From assembly GCF_900116615.1 (NCBI RefSeq), contig NZ_FPBF01000003.1, positions 62,001 to 126,000 of the forward strand: 64,000 bases of DNA. The letters are read 5' to 3'. Positions 18,727 to 28,268 of this stretch are shown here, in pieces. The number at the start of each line of letters is the position of its first letter. Position 1 is the first letter of the stretch. The DNA comes from Algoriphagus locisalis. Its GTDB lineage: Bacteria > Bacteroidota > Bacteroidia > Cytophagales > Cyclobacteriaceae. Position numbers and translations under genes: made by a program. The notes under the pieces are model-generated. The model searched no databases, was not told where the DNA came from, and saw only the letters and a program-made list of their open reading frames with translations.

Positions 18727-20424
18727 TCAATAACCAGGATTCTGTTCCAGTTGATTGTTTGAGGCCAAAATTTCTGACCTAGGAATAGGCAACCAGTAAT
18801 TCTGTGTTTCAAACTTCTTCCCGTTCAGGGAAATCTTCCTGTTGTAGGTCAAGCTACCATCTGCTTCTTTTACAATCTCCATCCCATAAGCAGGAGTATT
18901 TTCCACTTCATCTGCAGTCATCCACCTTCTCACATCGTAGTATCTATGCTCCTCGAAGGCTAGTTCAATTCTACGCTCATGGTGGATTCTTTCCCGCATT
19001 TCATCCTGACTCAAACCAGCAGGCAAGGCAGGCATTTCTACACCTGATCTGCTTCTGATCGAATTGATTGCATCATATACACTGGCATCTGGGCCTACGG
19101 CTTCGTTCTGTGCTTCCGCATAGTTGAGCAGGATTTCCGCATATCTGAAATAGATCCAGTTTTGAGTACCTGCCACTTCCCAAGGATTTTGAATCGGAAG
19201 CTCTTCATTTATGAATTTTCTTAAGTAATAGCCAGTCTTACTGGTATTCCAGTTAGAAGGGCCACCTTGACTATCGCGTCCATTAGGAAGAAATGTCTCC
19301 ACCTCCCTGTTTCTATATGGGGCTCCGTTGTAGAGAATAGTCTCATAAAATCTAGGATCCCGGTTTTCGTAAGGAGCAGCCGCATGGGTATCATCCTCCC
19401 AATCAAATGGAGTCCCGTCCATCATCTCATAATCGTCAATTAGATTCTGAAGCGGAACATTTCCTCCCCAACCGTCATAGCCATTTGGTCCATTGGCGAT
19501 TTCCAAGGCAGTATGTCTTGAATTGATATTGTAATACCTGGCGAAAATGATTTCCGAATTGCTTTGCGGAGTTAAGAACAACTCTCCATAGCCTTGCTGG
19601 TAAAGAGAATACTGCCCCAGATCAATCACAGCTTGGGCAGCCTGAGCCGCCTCTTGCCATTTCTGTGCATCACTGCCTCCATCGTTGTACAGTGGGCTTG
19701 CCGCATAAAGTAACAAGCGCGACTTCAGCGCCAGTGCAGCTCCTTTGGTTGCACGTCCTTCCAGCCAGGATCCACTGTTGGTCTGTGGCAACACTGCCGC
19801 TGCGGCATCCAATTCCTGAATTACATAAGCAATGGCTTCTTCTTTGGGAGCGCGCTCATAGAAAGATGGGTCTGTAAAATCATCCCCCAGCTGGGCTACA
19901 TTGTCTCCCATCAACACCACATCCCCATAATTTTTGATCAGATCAAAGTAGCGGAATGCACGGATAAATTTAAGTTCTGCGATTAGCAAATCCTTTCCAG
20001 ACTGGCTCATTTCCAGTTCGCCGATATTTGCCAAAGCATAGTTTGCCTCACGGATACTTCTGTACGATCTTCCCCAGAAAGTCCCTGCTATCCCTGTATT
20101 TTGCGGTGAAAGCTGGCCTTGCTGTATAAACCAGGTATTGTCATCGTTATTGTAAATAGACTCATCGGTTAGCGAGCTCCATAGCGCGTATTCAAATCCA
20201 CGCCCAAAGCCAGGCACGTTTCCGTCTCCCTCTTTATCTGTCAATCTTACCCCTAAGTATCTATTGATCACATAAGCTTCAAAAAGCGTGGAATCCGAAA
20301 GAATTGATGCATCCGAAACTCTGTCTGTGGGAACCACATCAAGAAAATCCTCATTACATCCTCCCAGCAACAGGCCACTCAGCGCTATTCCCAGGAATGG
20401 TTTAAATATATTTTTAGTAGTCAT
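18727..20424 (-). CDS. SusD/RagB-like nutrient-binding lipoprotein
   Basis: A 565-residue surface lipoprotein of the SusD family, which captures oligosaccharides and forms the lid on its SusC partner. The lipobox is LLLGGC (Cys23). Family features are the N-terminal NEDFLDVVPTDRVSDASI, TPR-like helices with the AELKFIRAFRYFDLIKNYGDV motif, the RDPRFYETILYNGAPY loop region and the C-terminal YRYAEILLNYAEAQNEA-type segment and HERRIELAFEEHRYYDVRRW. It starts 11 bases after the SusC stop and ends 50 bases before the GH30-like gene, so the three form one operon. Confidence 0.96.
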   Translation of the reverse strand: MTTKNIFKPFLGIALSGLLLGGCNEDFLDVVPTDRVSDASILSDSTLFEAYVINRYLGVRLTDKEGDGNVPGFGRGFEYALWSSLTDESIYNNDDNTWFIQQGQLSPQNTGIAGTFWGRSYRSIREANYALANIGELEMSQSGKDLLIAELKFIRAFRYFDLIKNYGDVVLMGDNVAQLGDDFTDPSFYERAPKEEAIAYVIQELDAAAAVLPQTNSGSWLEGRATKGAALALKSRLLLYAASPLYNDGGSDAQKWQEAAQAAQAVIDLGQYSLYQQGYGELFLTPQSNSEIIFARYYNINSRHTALEIANGPNGYDGWGGNVPLQNLIDDYEMMDGTPFDWEDDTHAAAPYENRDPRFYETILYNGAPYRNREVETFLPNGRDSQGGPSNWNTSKTGYYLRKFINEELPIQNPWEVAGTQNWIYFRYAEILLNYAEAQNEAVGPDASVYDAINSIRSRSGVEMPALPAGLSQDEMRERIHHERRIELAFEEHRYYDVRRWMTADEVENTPAYGMEIVKEADGSLTYNRKISLNGKKFETQNYWLPIPRSEILASNNQLEQNPGY

Positions 20425-20435
20425 TTTGGTCGGGT

Positions 20436-23400
20436 TTAGAATTGAATGTTTACACCAAGGTTGATGATCTTCTGCTGCGGGTAGAACTGTCCGCTTTCAC
20501 TGGAACCTTCCGGATCATAATCTTTCACTCCGGTAAGTGTAAATAGGTTGAATGCATTGGCATAAATCTTCAAGCTGCTGATTGAGAGCTTATCCAACAC
20601 CGGCTGAGGCACATTGTAACCAATCTGTATATTCTTCAATCGGGCAAAAGAAGCATCGTTCAACCAGAAGTTGTTTCTATACAAACCACCACTTACTGCG
20701 GAAGACGCACGCTCGCTTACTCTTGGGAAAGTTCCGTCGGTATTGGTAGGAGAATAACGGTTGTCCGCCCAGCTGCTATAGAAATTACCCACAGTGCCGG
20801 ATTCCGGTAATACGTATTGGTTCACCTGCGTCTGTCCAGAAATCACCGCTGAGAAATCCCAGTTTTTCCAGGCTGCATTCAAAGTCATTCCAAACGTAAT
20901 CTGAGGAATATTACCATACTTCGTCCGGGTCATGTCATCAGCATTGATCTCTCCGTCTCCGTTGAAATCTTCATAAATCAAGTCTCCTACCATTGCACCG
21001 GGTACATGTGGCGTACTGTCCAATTCTTCCTGGCTTCTGAAAATACCGATTGCATTGTAGAGCAGGTAAGTATTCATTGGATTGCCTGTCTGACGCTGAT
21101 AGTCTAAAACCCCAGCCGCCTCATCGATGTACACAATTTCATTTTTGGCATAGGTGAAGTTTCCTGCTACGCCAAAGCTGAAGTTACCTTCGTGACGATA
21201 GCCTACCGTGGACTCAAAACCATGGCTTTTCACTTCGCCTATATTCTCGGCAGGCACTAGGGACTGACCGTCATAGGGATTTACAATTCCTGAAGTTCCC
21301 GGAATGGATGCATTTCGGATGGTCAAAATTTTACTTCTGTCCTGCTGGAAATAAATGAACTCAGTAGTGAATTTCTGAAGCCAGATGGCGTTAAAGCCCA
21401 CATCTGTTTTGGTTGCAACTTCCCAGGTAATATTCGGATTGGCCAATCTAGTGAGATCGATGCCCGTGTTTACCTCATCACCAAGGATATAGCGGTTATT
21501 GAAAGAATAGTTGTCAAAATACTGGAACTGTCCCACATTATCATTTCCAAGTTTACCGTAAGAAGCTCTGAATTTCAGGTCATCAAAGAAGCCTAACTTC
21601 TCTCTGAACCAATCTTCTTCAGAAATCCTATAACCTACAGAAAGAGAAGGGAAAAATCCATATCGGCTATCCGCCGGGAAATTGGACGAGCCGTCCACTC
21701 TCATCTGAAGCTCAGCCAAGTATTTTTCATTGTAGTTGTAAGCAATTCTACTCAAGTAACTTTTCCTGGTATAGTTGTAGCTACTTCCCCAGTTGTCGTA
21801 ATCCGATGCAGCTGCTCCACCTTGGGACAATTCAGGCGTTTCTGCAGTAGGAAAATGAAGTCTGGAAGCTCCCAGCGTATGAGATCTATTTTCACTCTGC
21901 TCATAGCCTGCAAAAGCATCGATAAAATGATTTCCAAAATAATGTTTGAAGTTCAAACGGATATTGGACACGACCATGGATTGAGAATAGTGGGTCTCAG
22001 AAAGCGAAGGCTGCTGATCTGGCCCTCCTCCTACTACCACAGGGTTGTAAGCACCTGAGGTGCGGTCATAATTGTACAAAGTATAGGGAGTACTAAAGTT
22101 TCTGGATCTGTCAGAACTTTCATCCACTGAGAAGAAACCTTCTGCTGAAAGACCATCCAGGAAGCCAAACTCATATTTACCTCTTAGGATACCGTTAAAG
22201 ATATAGCGGGGATTCTGATTCAAACCACCTTGATCTGTTGCCATCACCACAGGATTGGAATTTTCGATTCCTGAAGATGGAAGGCCATTAGGATACACTG
22301 CCGCCACCGTAGGATAAGCTCTGTAGATCGAACGGAATATATTTCCGGCACTTGAAGTTGGGTATTGTCTATCTTCTTTTCTGCCGGAAAGGGATAGTCC
22401 CACAGTCAGTTTATCAGTGATATCGGCATCCACATTGGAGCGGAAGCTGTATTGATCGTAGCGAGTAGCACCATCTTTATACAATCCATCCTGACCAGTT
22501 TTGCCTAAAGACAAAAAGTAGGTCACATTGTCTGATCCCCCTCTGATGCTCAGGTCATGCTGGCTTTGCAAAGCAAAATTCTCCAAAGCTGCAGCCGCCC
22601 AATCCGTGTTCGGATAGTTCAGGGGATCGGAACCGTCTCTGAACATCCCCAGCTCATCTTCCGAATACACCTGATTTAATCCACCCTGCGGATTATTATA
22701 ATAAGCAATTTCATTTCTGATCTGCCCATAAGTACCCGCATCAGCCATTTCCGGCAATCTTGTCGGTGAAGAAAAACCTTGATTAAAGCTGTAGGAAATC
22801 ACCGGTTTACCGGATTTACCACGCTTGGTGGTCACTAGAATCACACCATTGGCAGCTCTGGAACCATAGATCGCTGCAGAAGCATCCTTTAAAACTGAAA
22901 TACTTTCTATGTCATTTGGATTGAGTCGCTCTAATCCGCCAATCTGACCTGGAACTCCATCCACTACGACAAGCACATCATTGTTGCCTGTAGTAGCCAA
23001 GCCCCGTATGCTAATACTAGAACCATCGTACCCAGGTTCGCCCCCTCTGTTGTTGGCGATGATCCCTGAGAATCTACCAGAAAGTGAATTGGAAATATTG
23101 GGTTGTGGACTGTTTTTCAAATCCCTGCCTTCCACTTGGGATACAGATCCTGTGAGGGTGGCTTTCTTTTGCTCACCATATCCTACGACCACTACTTCAT
23201 TGAGTGATTGCTCGTCAGGTACAAGTTGCACAGTGATTCTACTTTCCCCGCTTTGAATAACACGCTCCTGAGTTACATACCCAATAAAAGATATGCTTAA
23301 AGTAGCATTTTCAGTTGGGGCAAATGACAAGGTAAAATTGCCATCCAAATCCGTGACAGCACCTGATGTGGTACCTTTCAATAAAACGGAAGCTCCTGGG

Positions 23401-23534
23401 AGTCCGGTGCCGGTTTCATCCAGAATTTGGCCTGAGATTTTTTCCTGACCAAATACATTGGGCACAGTGCATGTCATTACTAGTAAAAATGACATACAAT
23501 ACAGCCATGCCCTGGCTGGTAATTGTGTTAGCAT
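20436..23534 (-). CDS. SusC/RagA TonB-dependent outer-membrane transporter
   Basis: A 1032-residue outer-membrane transporter that imports oligosaccharides with its SusD partner, powered by TonB. A signal peptide ends near residue 29 (VFGQ). It is followed by a carboxypeptidase-regulatory-like domain (about 31-115), the TonB box EVVVVGYG, a plug domain with the RGLATTGNNDVLVVVDGVPG and LKDASAAIYGSRAANGVILV motifs, and a beta-barrel to the C-terminal phenylalanine (LGVNIQF). No N-terminal STN domain is present, so signalling goes through the divergent hybrid sensor rather than an anti-sigma factor. Length and motif order are normal. Confidence 0.97.
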   Translation of the reverse strand: MLTQLPARAWLYCMSFLLVMTCTVPNVFGQEKISGQILDETGTGLPGASVLLKGTTSGAVTDLDGNFTLSFAPTENATLSISFIGYVTQERVIQSGESRITVQLVPDEQSLNEVVVVGYGEQKKATLTGSVSQVEGRDLKNSPQPNISNSLSGRFSGIIANNRGGEPGYDGSSISIRGLATTGNNDVLVVVDGVPGQIGGLERLNPNDIESISVLKDASAAIYGSRAANGVILVTTKRGKSGKPVISYSFNQGFSSPTRLPEMADAGTYGQIRNEIAYYNNPQGGLNQVYSEDELGMFRDGSDPLNYPNTDWAAAALENFALQSQHDLSIRGGSDNVTYFLSLGKTGQDGLYKDGATRYDQYSFRSNVDADITDKLTVGLSLSGRKEDRQYPTSSAGNIFRSIYRAYPTVAAVYPNGLPSSGIENSNPVVMATDQGGLNQNPRYIFNGILRGKYEFGFLDGLSAEGFFSVDESSDRSRNFSTPYTLYNYDRTSGAYNPVVVGGGPDQQPSLSETHYSQSMVVSNIRLNFKHYFGNHFIDAFAGYEQSENRSHTLGASRLHFPTAETPELSQGGAAASDYDNWGSSYNYTRKSYLSRIAYNYNEKYLAELQMRVDGSSNFPADSRYGFFPSLSVGYRISEEDWFREKLGFFDDLKFRASYGKLGNDNVGQFQYFDNYSFNNRYILGDEVNTGIDLTRLANPNITWEVATKTDVGFNAIWLQKFTTEFIYFQQDRSKILTIRNASIPGTSGIVNPYDGQSLVPAENIGEVKSHGFESTVGYRHEGNFSFGVAGNFTYAKNEIVYIDEAAGVLDYQRQTGNPMNTYLLYNAIGIFRSQEELDSTPHVPGAMVGDLIYEDFNGDGEINADDMTRTKYGNIPQITFGMTLNAAWKNWDFSAVISGQTQVNQYVLPESGTVGNFYSSWADNRYSPTNTDGTFPRVSERASSAVSGGLYRNNFWLNDASFARLKNIQIGYNVPQPVLDKLSISSLKIYANAFNLFTLTGVKDYDPEGSSESGQFYPQQKIINLGVNIQF

Positions 23535-23731
23535 GTTTTTTAGGTTTATTTGTTAATTAATTAAAGCCGAAGGCTAGAAGAAAAACTCCTGAGTCTTCGA
23601 AACAATGTTCTGGAAAATCCGAAAGAGATAGGGGATACAAATCAGCAAATAAGGGGGTATAAATTGATCAAATGCCTATTCCCGGGATTAACACTGGTTT
23701 TATTCAGGACTTTTATATTGATTGTGCACAG

Positions 23732-26700
23732 ATGAAACCCACTATTATAACCTTGCTATTACTTTGCTTTTGCCGGATCGGCAGTGGTCAAAGTTTGGAT
23801 TCCAGCTCCATTTTCACCCGACAGGATCAACTGACGTTTTACCTTCTTGACGTGCAAAATGGCTTGTCCAATAATTACATCAATCAAATTGAGCAGGACT
23901 CCCTGGGATTCATTTGGATCGCAACCATAGACGGACTGAACCGATACGATGGGCATGGCTTCCAGATTTATAGAAAAAGCAACAGGAATCCAGCAGGAGG
24001 TCCCATGGCAAACTACATAGAGCAGTTGATAATAGATCAGAACCAGCACCTGCTACTAGCCACCAATAAAGGATTGAGTACCTATGACCCAAAAGCTGAT
24101 TCTTTCATTCATTCAGACTTATTCAGAGGGTTAAATCCAAACTCAATCAGCAATATCATCAAAGGACCGCAGGGACATAAAATCATTACCACCTTCGATG
24201 GAGACATAAAGGTACTGGACGCCGACAGCGTCATCGCCTCATTTACTCATCATCTTTTAGATCCAAATTCCCTTTCTTCCACACGTATTTCAGCCTTGGC
24301 TATGCAGGGAGATTCCATTCTTTGGGTAGGGCATTTTGACCGAGGACTTGACAAAATAGATTTGCGACGTAACAAACTAACGGCTCTGGAGGATTCAGCC
24401 CCCTCCTTTCCTGCAAACATCAATTCGCTTTTCACTGATGAAGTGGGAAATCTCTGGGTAGGATCAAATACTGGAATTCGCGTGATCACCACTGAGGCGG
24501 ATACGCTCAAGCTACAGGCTTCCGACCAACCCAATCTTGGCTTGAGTGATGGAAATGTACTTTGCTTTGAAAAAGGCCCTTTTGGAAATCTCTGGATCGG
24601 GACTAGAAACGGTGGGTTGAATATCCTGAATTCAGCCCAGTTTTTGAAAGATCAAACGATCGAACTGAAATGGTTTAAGCCTGAACAAGATGGAAGTAGT
24701 ATATTCAACCGGACTGTCTCCAGCCTGAAGCTAAGCAAGGATGGCTATATGTGGATCGGAACCAGTACAGGACTGAATTTTGTAAATCCGCAGGGCGAAC
24801 CTGTGAAACTTATCCAACGCCACCTTTCCAAAACAGAAACGATTTCCCACGATAGAATCGGATCGCTCGCAGAGGGAAACAACGGCAAAATCTGGATCGG
24901 TACAGACGGCGGAGGTTTGGATTACTTTGACCCACGAACCGAGCGAATCAGCCATTATGCGCATAATCCCGAAGATCCCAACAGCCTCTCTAACAATTAC
25001 ATAATTTCCCTTTTGGAAGACAGTAAAGACCGACTTTGGGTAGGGACTTACCAGGGTGGGTTGAATTTATTGGATACGGAAACAGGCAAATCCAAGCATT
25101 ACCTCCAGGGAAGCCAAGAAAACGGACATGATGTGCGTAAAATCTTTGAAGGAAAAAACGGACAGATATGGGTGGGTACCAACAGAGGTGGACTGTATCG
25201 CTACCATCCTCCCATCGACGATTTTGATTACGTCAGGCAACTGGGAAAAATAGACATCCGTGACATAGCTGAAGACGACCTGGGCAATCTCTGGCTGGCA
25301 ACTTTCGGTGACGGGATTATCAGGTACAATTATCTGACGGGCGAGCAGGAACTCTTCAATGAAAACACCATCCCAGGTTTTCCTGTCGAAGTAGTGTTTG
25401 CCATAGAAGTGCTGGAAAATGGCGAGGTAATCGCCGGTAGTCGCTATGAGGGCCTGATCCGCTTAAACCCAGAAAGCAAAGCATTCGCTCTTTTTACCGA
25501 TGAAAGCGGTCTCAGCAACAATTCCATCAACAGCATGGCCAAAGGTAAAGACGGAAAAATCTGGCTTGGCACCTATAGAGGCATCAGTTTTTTCGACCCC
25601 AAGACCGATGAGGTGGGCAATCTCAACTCGATCAATAACATCCAACTTGCAGAATTCAACATCGGAGCAGCGCTGGTCACCCAATCTGGCGAAGTGTACA
25701 TGGGTGGAAATAAGGGTATCAATGCCTTCAATCCTAAAACCCTAGACAGTCAAGCCAATAACTACCCCTTGATTTTCACAGACCTTCGATTGATGAATAA
25801 AAAAGCATCTGTAATAAATGATGGAGAAGGCTTCAGGCTCACCCAGGCACTTCCTTATCTGCCTGAGCTCGACTTAGCCCACGATCAATCTTTGATATCT
25901 ATTGATTTTGTAGCCTTAAAACTTCCCTTAGGAAAAGATGTTAACTACGCTTATAAATTGGAGCCATTCCATAGTCAATGGATAGAAACAAATCAAACCG
26001 GCACAGCTAATCTCAGCAACATTCCGTCGGGGGAATATACACTCAAAGCCAGAGCAAGTTCTGGTACCAAAACCATAGCAGAAAATGAAATAGCAATCAC
26101 AATCCATCCTCCATTTTGGAAAACCTGGCCAGCATATCTACTATATCTTATTTTATTGCTGACCTTGGTGGTGACGGGAATGCGCTACTATGCCGAACGG
26201 TTGAAGTTGAAAAACTCGCTTCTATTTGAAAAAAAACAAAGGCATCTTGAACATGAACTGAACGAAGAACGCGTACAGTTTTTCACCGGATTTTCCCATG
26301 AGCTTAAAACTCCACTTACGCTGATCATCGCTCCTGTGGAAGATTTATTGCTTGAAACAAAAAATGCAAAACATCTCAAAATTCTGAAGCTAATCCAGAA
26401 AAATGCCACCTACCTGCATGAGATGATTTCTAAACTTCTGGAATTCAGGAATGCAGAACTCAGTGTCAACGAGCTGAATATAAAATCCCAGCCAATCGTC
26501 AAACCTATCAAACAGTGGATAGAGCAGTATCAGCCACTAGCCCGTCACAAAGGCATCAGACTCAAAAGTGATTTGCCGAAAATTGATTTTATAGCAGCAG
26601 TTGATATCCAAAAGCTTCATATCATTTTCAACAACCTGCTTTCCAACGCCTTGAAATACTGCCAGACAAATGATCAGATAACCGTGCTGGTCAAAGAACT

Positions 26701-27829
26701 AAGCGGAGAGTTTGAGCTCTGTATTCGCGACAATGGGCCTGGAATTCCTTACGAAGATCAGCAACATGTATTTAACTGGTATTACCAAAGCGGTGCAAAT
26801 ACTGAGGAAAAAGGTACAGGAATTGGTTTGGCGCTCACCAAAAGGCTTGTCGAAGACCATCAAGGTTCCATAGAACTTCAAAGTCAGCCAGGAGAAGGAT
26901 GTTGCTTTGCGATCAGAATTCCAGTGAGAGCGCCTGAAAATCAGCAGAGCTCACTTCATGTCGAGCCTGCAAGTGAATGGCTTCCGGAGCCACAGCATGC
27001 TAAGTTGCATGCAAACATCAGTTTCGATCTAGAGGGAAACCGAGAGGTGATATTGGTCATAGATGACAATCCGCAGATTCTGGAGTATATGGAGACACTA
27101 CTTGCAAATGAATATGATCTGATTTTTGCAGAGAACGGAAATCAAGGCTTGGAAAAAGCCAAACAGTATATTCCTGATCTGATCATTTCGGACATCATGA
27201 TGCCAGAGAAAAACGGAATTGACCTCTGCGGAGTCCTAAAGGAAAATCCAGGAACAACCCATATTCCTGTGATCTTGCTTTCTGCCAAAAGCAATACCGA
27301 GAGCATCACTTCTGGATATGGAAAGGGTGCTGATGATTATATTACCAAGCCATTTGAAGGTAAAATTCTAAAATCCAGAATCAGAAACCTTTTAAACGCA
27401 AAAATCCGCCTTCGCACCTATTTTCTGGAAAAAAACACCCAGCAGGAAGAGCTTTCACCCTCAGAAAAGAGTGCTGTTGGTAGGGAAAAGTCCTTTTTGA
27501 GAGAATTGGAGACACATATTCTAAGCGGAATAGCAGAGCAAGTCACTGATGTGGACACGATCTCTCAGGCTATGGGAATGAGCAGAACTTCTCTCTTCAG
27601 AAAACTTAAAGCACTCACAGGCCAGAACATCAACCAGTACACCCGCTCGGTCAAATTAAAGAAGGCTGCTGCCCTCATCAAAGAAGAAAAACTAGGGGTG
27701 GCTCAGGCAGCTTACGAAGTCGGTTTTACCAGCGTGAAATATTTCAGAAAGCTTTTCAAGGAGCAATTCGGACATCTGCCTTCCGAATTAAATGAAAATG
27801 AAATGCAGGAGCAGGAGAATGAGAAGTGA
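23732..27829 (+). CDS. Hybrid two-component system sensor/regulator (HTCS)
   Basis: A single-chain sensor-regulator, divergent from and probably controlling the adjacent SusC/SusD/GH30 operon. From the start chosen here (ATG at 23732, which opens a Sec signal peptide MKPTIITLLLLCFC; an ATG 60 bases upstream would hide it) it has 1365 residues. A periplasmic sensor of repeated Reg_prop blades (W[IV]G[TS]..GL pattern, about 20-720, probably two propellers) and a Y_Y_Y domain precede a TM helix near 797-820. Then come HisKA (FSHELKTPL, His near 855), HATPase_c (NNLLSNALKYC, DNGPGIP), a receiver domain (ISDIMMPEKNG, Asp near 1153) and an AraC-type DNA-binding domain at the end. The ligand would be an oligosaccharide released from the GH30 substrate. 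Confidence 0.93.
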   Translation: MKPTIITLLLLCFCRIGSGQSLDSSSIFTRQDQLTFYLLDVQNGLSNNYINQIEQDSLGFIWIATIDGLNRYDGHGFQIYRKSNRNPAGGPMANYIEQLIIDQNQHLLLATNKGLSTYDPKADSFIHSDLFRGLNPNSISNIIKGPQGHKIITTFDGDIKVLDADSVIASFTHHLLDPNSLSSTRISALAMQGDSILWVGHFDRGLDKIDLRRNKLTALEDSAPSFPANINSLFTDEVGNLWVGSNTGIRVITTEADTLKLQASDQPNLGLSDGNVLCFEKGPFGNLWIGTRNGGLNILNSAQFLKDQTIELKWFKPEQDGSSIFNRTVSSLKLSKDGYMWIGTSTGLNFVNPQGEPVKLIQRHLSKTETISHDRIGSLAEGNNGKIWIGTDGGGLDYFDPRTERISHYAHNPEDPNSLSNNYIISLLEDSKDRLWVGTYQGGLNLLDTETGKSKHYLQGSQENGHDVRKIFEGKNGQIWVGTNRGGLYRYHPPIDDFDYVRQLGKIDIRDIAEDDLGNLWLATFGDGIIRYNYLTGEQELFNENTIPGFPVEVVFAIEVLENGEVIAGSRYEGLIRLNPESKAFALFTDESGLSNNSINSMAKGKDGKIWLGTYRGISFFDPKTDEVGNLNSINNIQLAEFNIGAALVTQSGEVYMGGNKGINAFNPKTLDSQANNYPLIFTDLRLMNKKASVINDGEGFRLTQALPYLPELDLAHDQSLISIDFVALKLPLGKDVNYAYKLEPFHSQWIETNQTGTANLSNIPSGEYTLKARASSGTKTIAENEIAITIHPPFWKTWPAYLLYLILLLTLVVTGMRYYAERLKLKNSLLFEKKQRHLEHELNEERVQFFTGFSHELKTPLTLIIAPVEDLLLETKNAKHLKILKLIQKNATYLHEMISKLLEFRNAELSVNELNIKSQPIVKPIKQWIEQYQPLARHKGIRLKSDLPKIDFIAAVDIQKLHIIFNNLLSNALKYCQTNDQITVLVKELSGEFELCIRDNGPGIPYEDQQHVFNWYYQSGANTEEKGTGIGLALTKRLVEDHQGSIELQSQPGEGCCFAIRIPVRAPENQQSSLHVEPASEWLPEPQHAKLHANISFDLEGNREVILVIDDNPQILEYMETLLANEYDLIFAENGNQGLEKAKQYIPDLIISDIMMPEKNGIDLCGVLKENPGTTHIPVILLSAKSNTESITSGYGKGADDYITKPFEGKILKSRIRNLLNAKIRLRTYFLEKNTQQEELSPSEKSAVGREKSFLRELETHILSGIAEQVTDVDTISQAMGMSRTSLFRKLKALTGQNINQYTRSVKLKKAAALIKEEKLGVAQAAYEVGFTSVKYFRKLFKEQFGHLPSELNENEMQEQENEK

Positions 27830-27870
27830 TATCAGATTTTCTGCTGATCTAACGCATGTGCTATCGTCTG

Positions 27871-28038
27871 CTAAGAAACCTTCTCTTTTATCTTATTGTA
27901 GAGAATAATCAATACTACTATAGCCAAAACGAATAAAATGGCTCCCATGAAAAACTCAATAATTTCCATGACCAGAGTAAGGACAAGAATGGCTCCAAGT
28001 ATAAGTAAACCAGCTACGATTAAGCCTATTTTTTTCAT
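27871..28038 (-). CDS. 55-residue two-TM membrane protein
   Basis: A short frame with ATG at 28036-28038 and TAG at 27871-27873 encodes MKKIGLIVAGLLILGAILVL and a second hydrophobic helix MGAILFVLAIVVLIILY, ending in a basic tail KIKEKVS. Two long helices with a short acidic link (MEIIEFF) and no other content suggest a small inner-membrane protein. It lies between the HTCS gene and the dehydrogenase gene, both convergent or separate from it. Function unknown. The hydrophobic periodicity and proper start make it more likely real than chance. Confidence 0.6.
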   Translation of the reverse strand: MKKIGLIVAGLLILGAILVLTLVMEIIEFFMGAILFVLAIVVLIILYNKIKEKVS

Positions 28039-28268
28039 AATTTATTGATTCTTTAATTTAATAACTAAACAAGTTTGACACTCAAAGTATATACTTACCC
28101 AACTCCTGAGAATTGAGGATTGAGCGTAAGTATAAAACTATGGACTTTCAAATAGATTATATCACACTGAATTTCAATATTTTACTGACTTCTATTTAAA
28201 TTTCACTTCACTTTTTTTTAGGTCGAGGCAACTTCACTTTTACCCCCATACGCTCTCCGACTCAAGAT

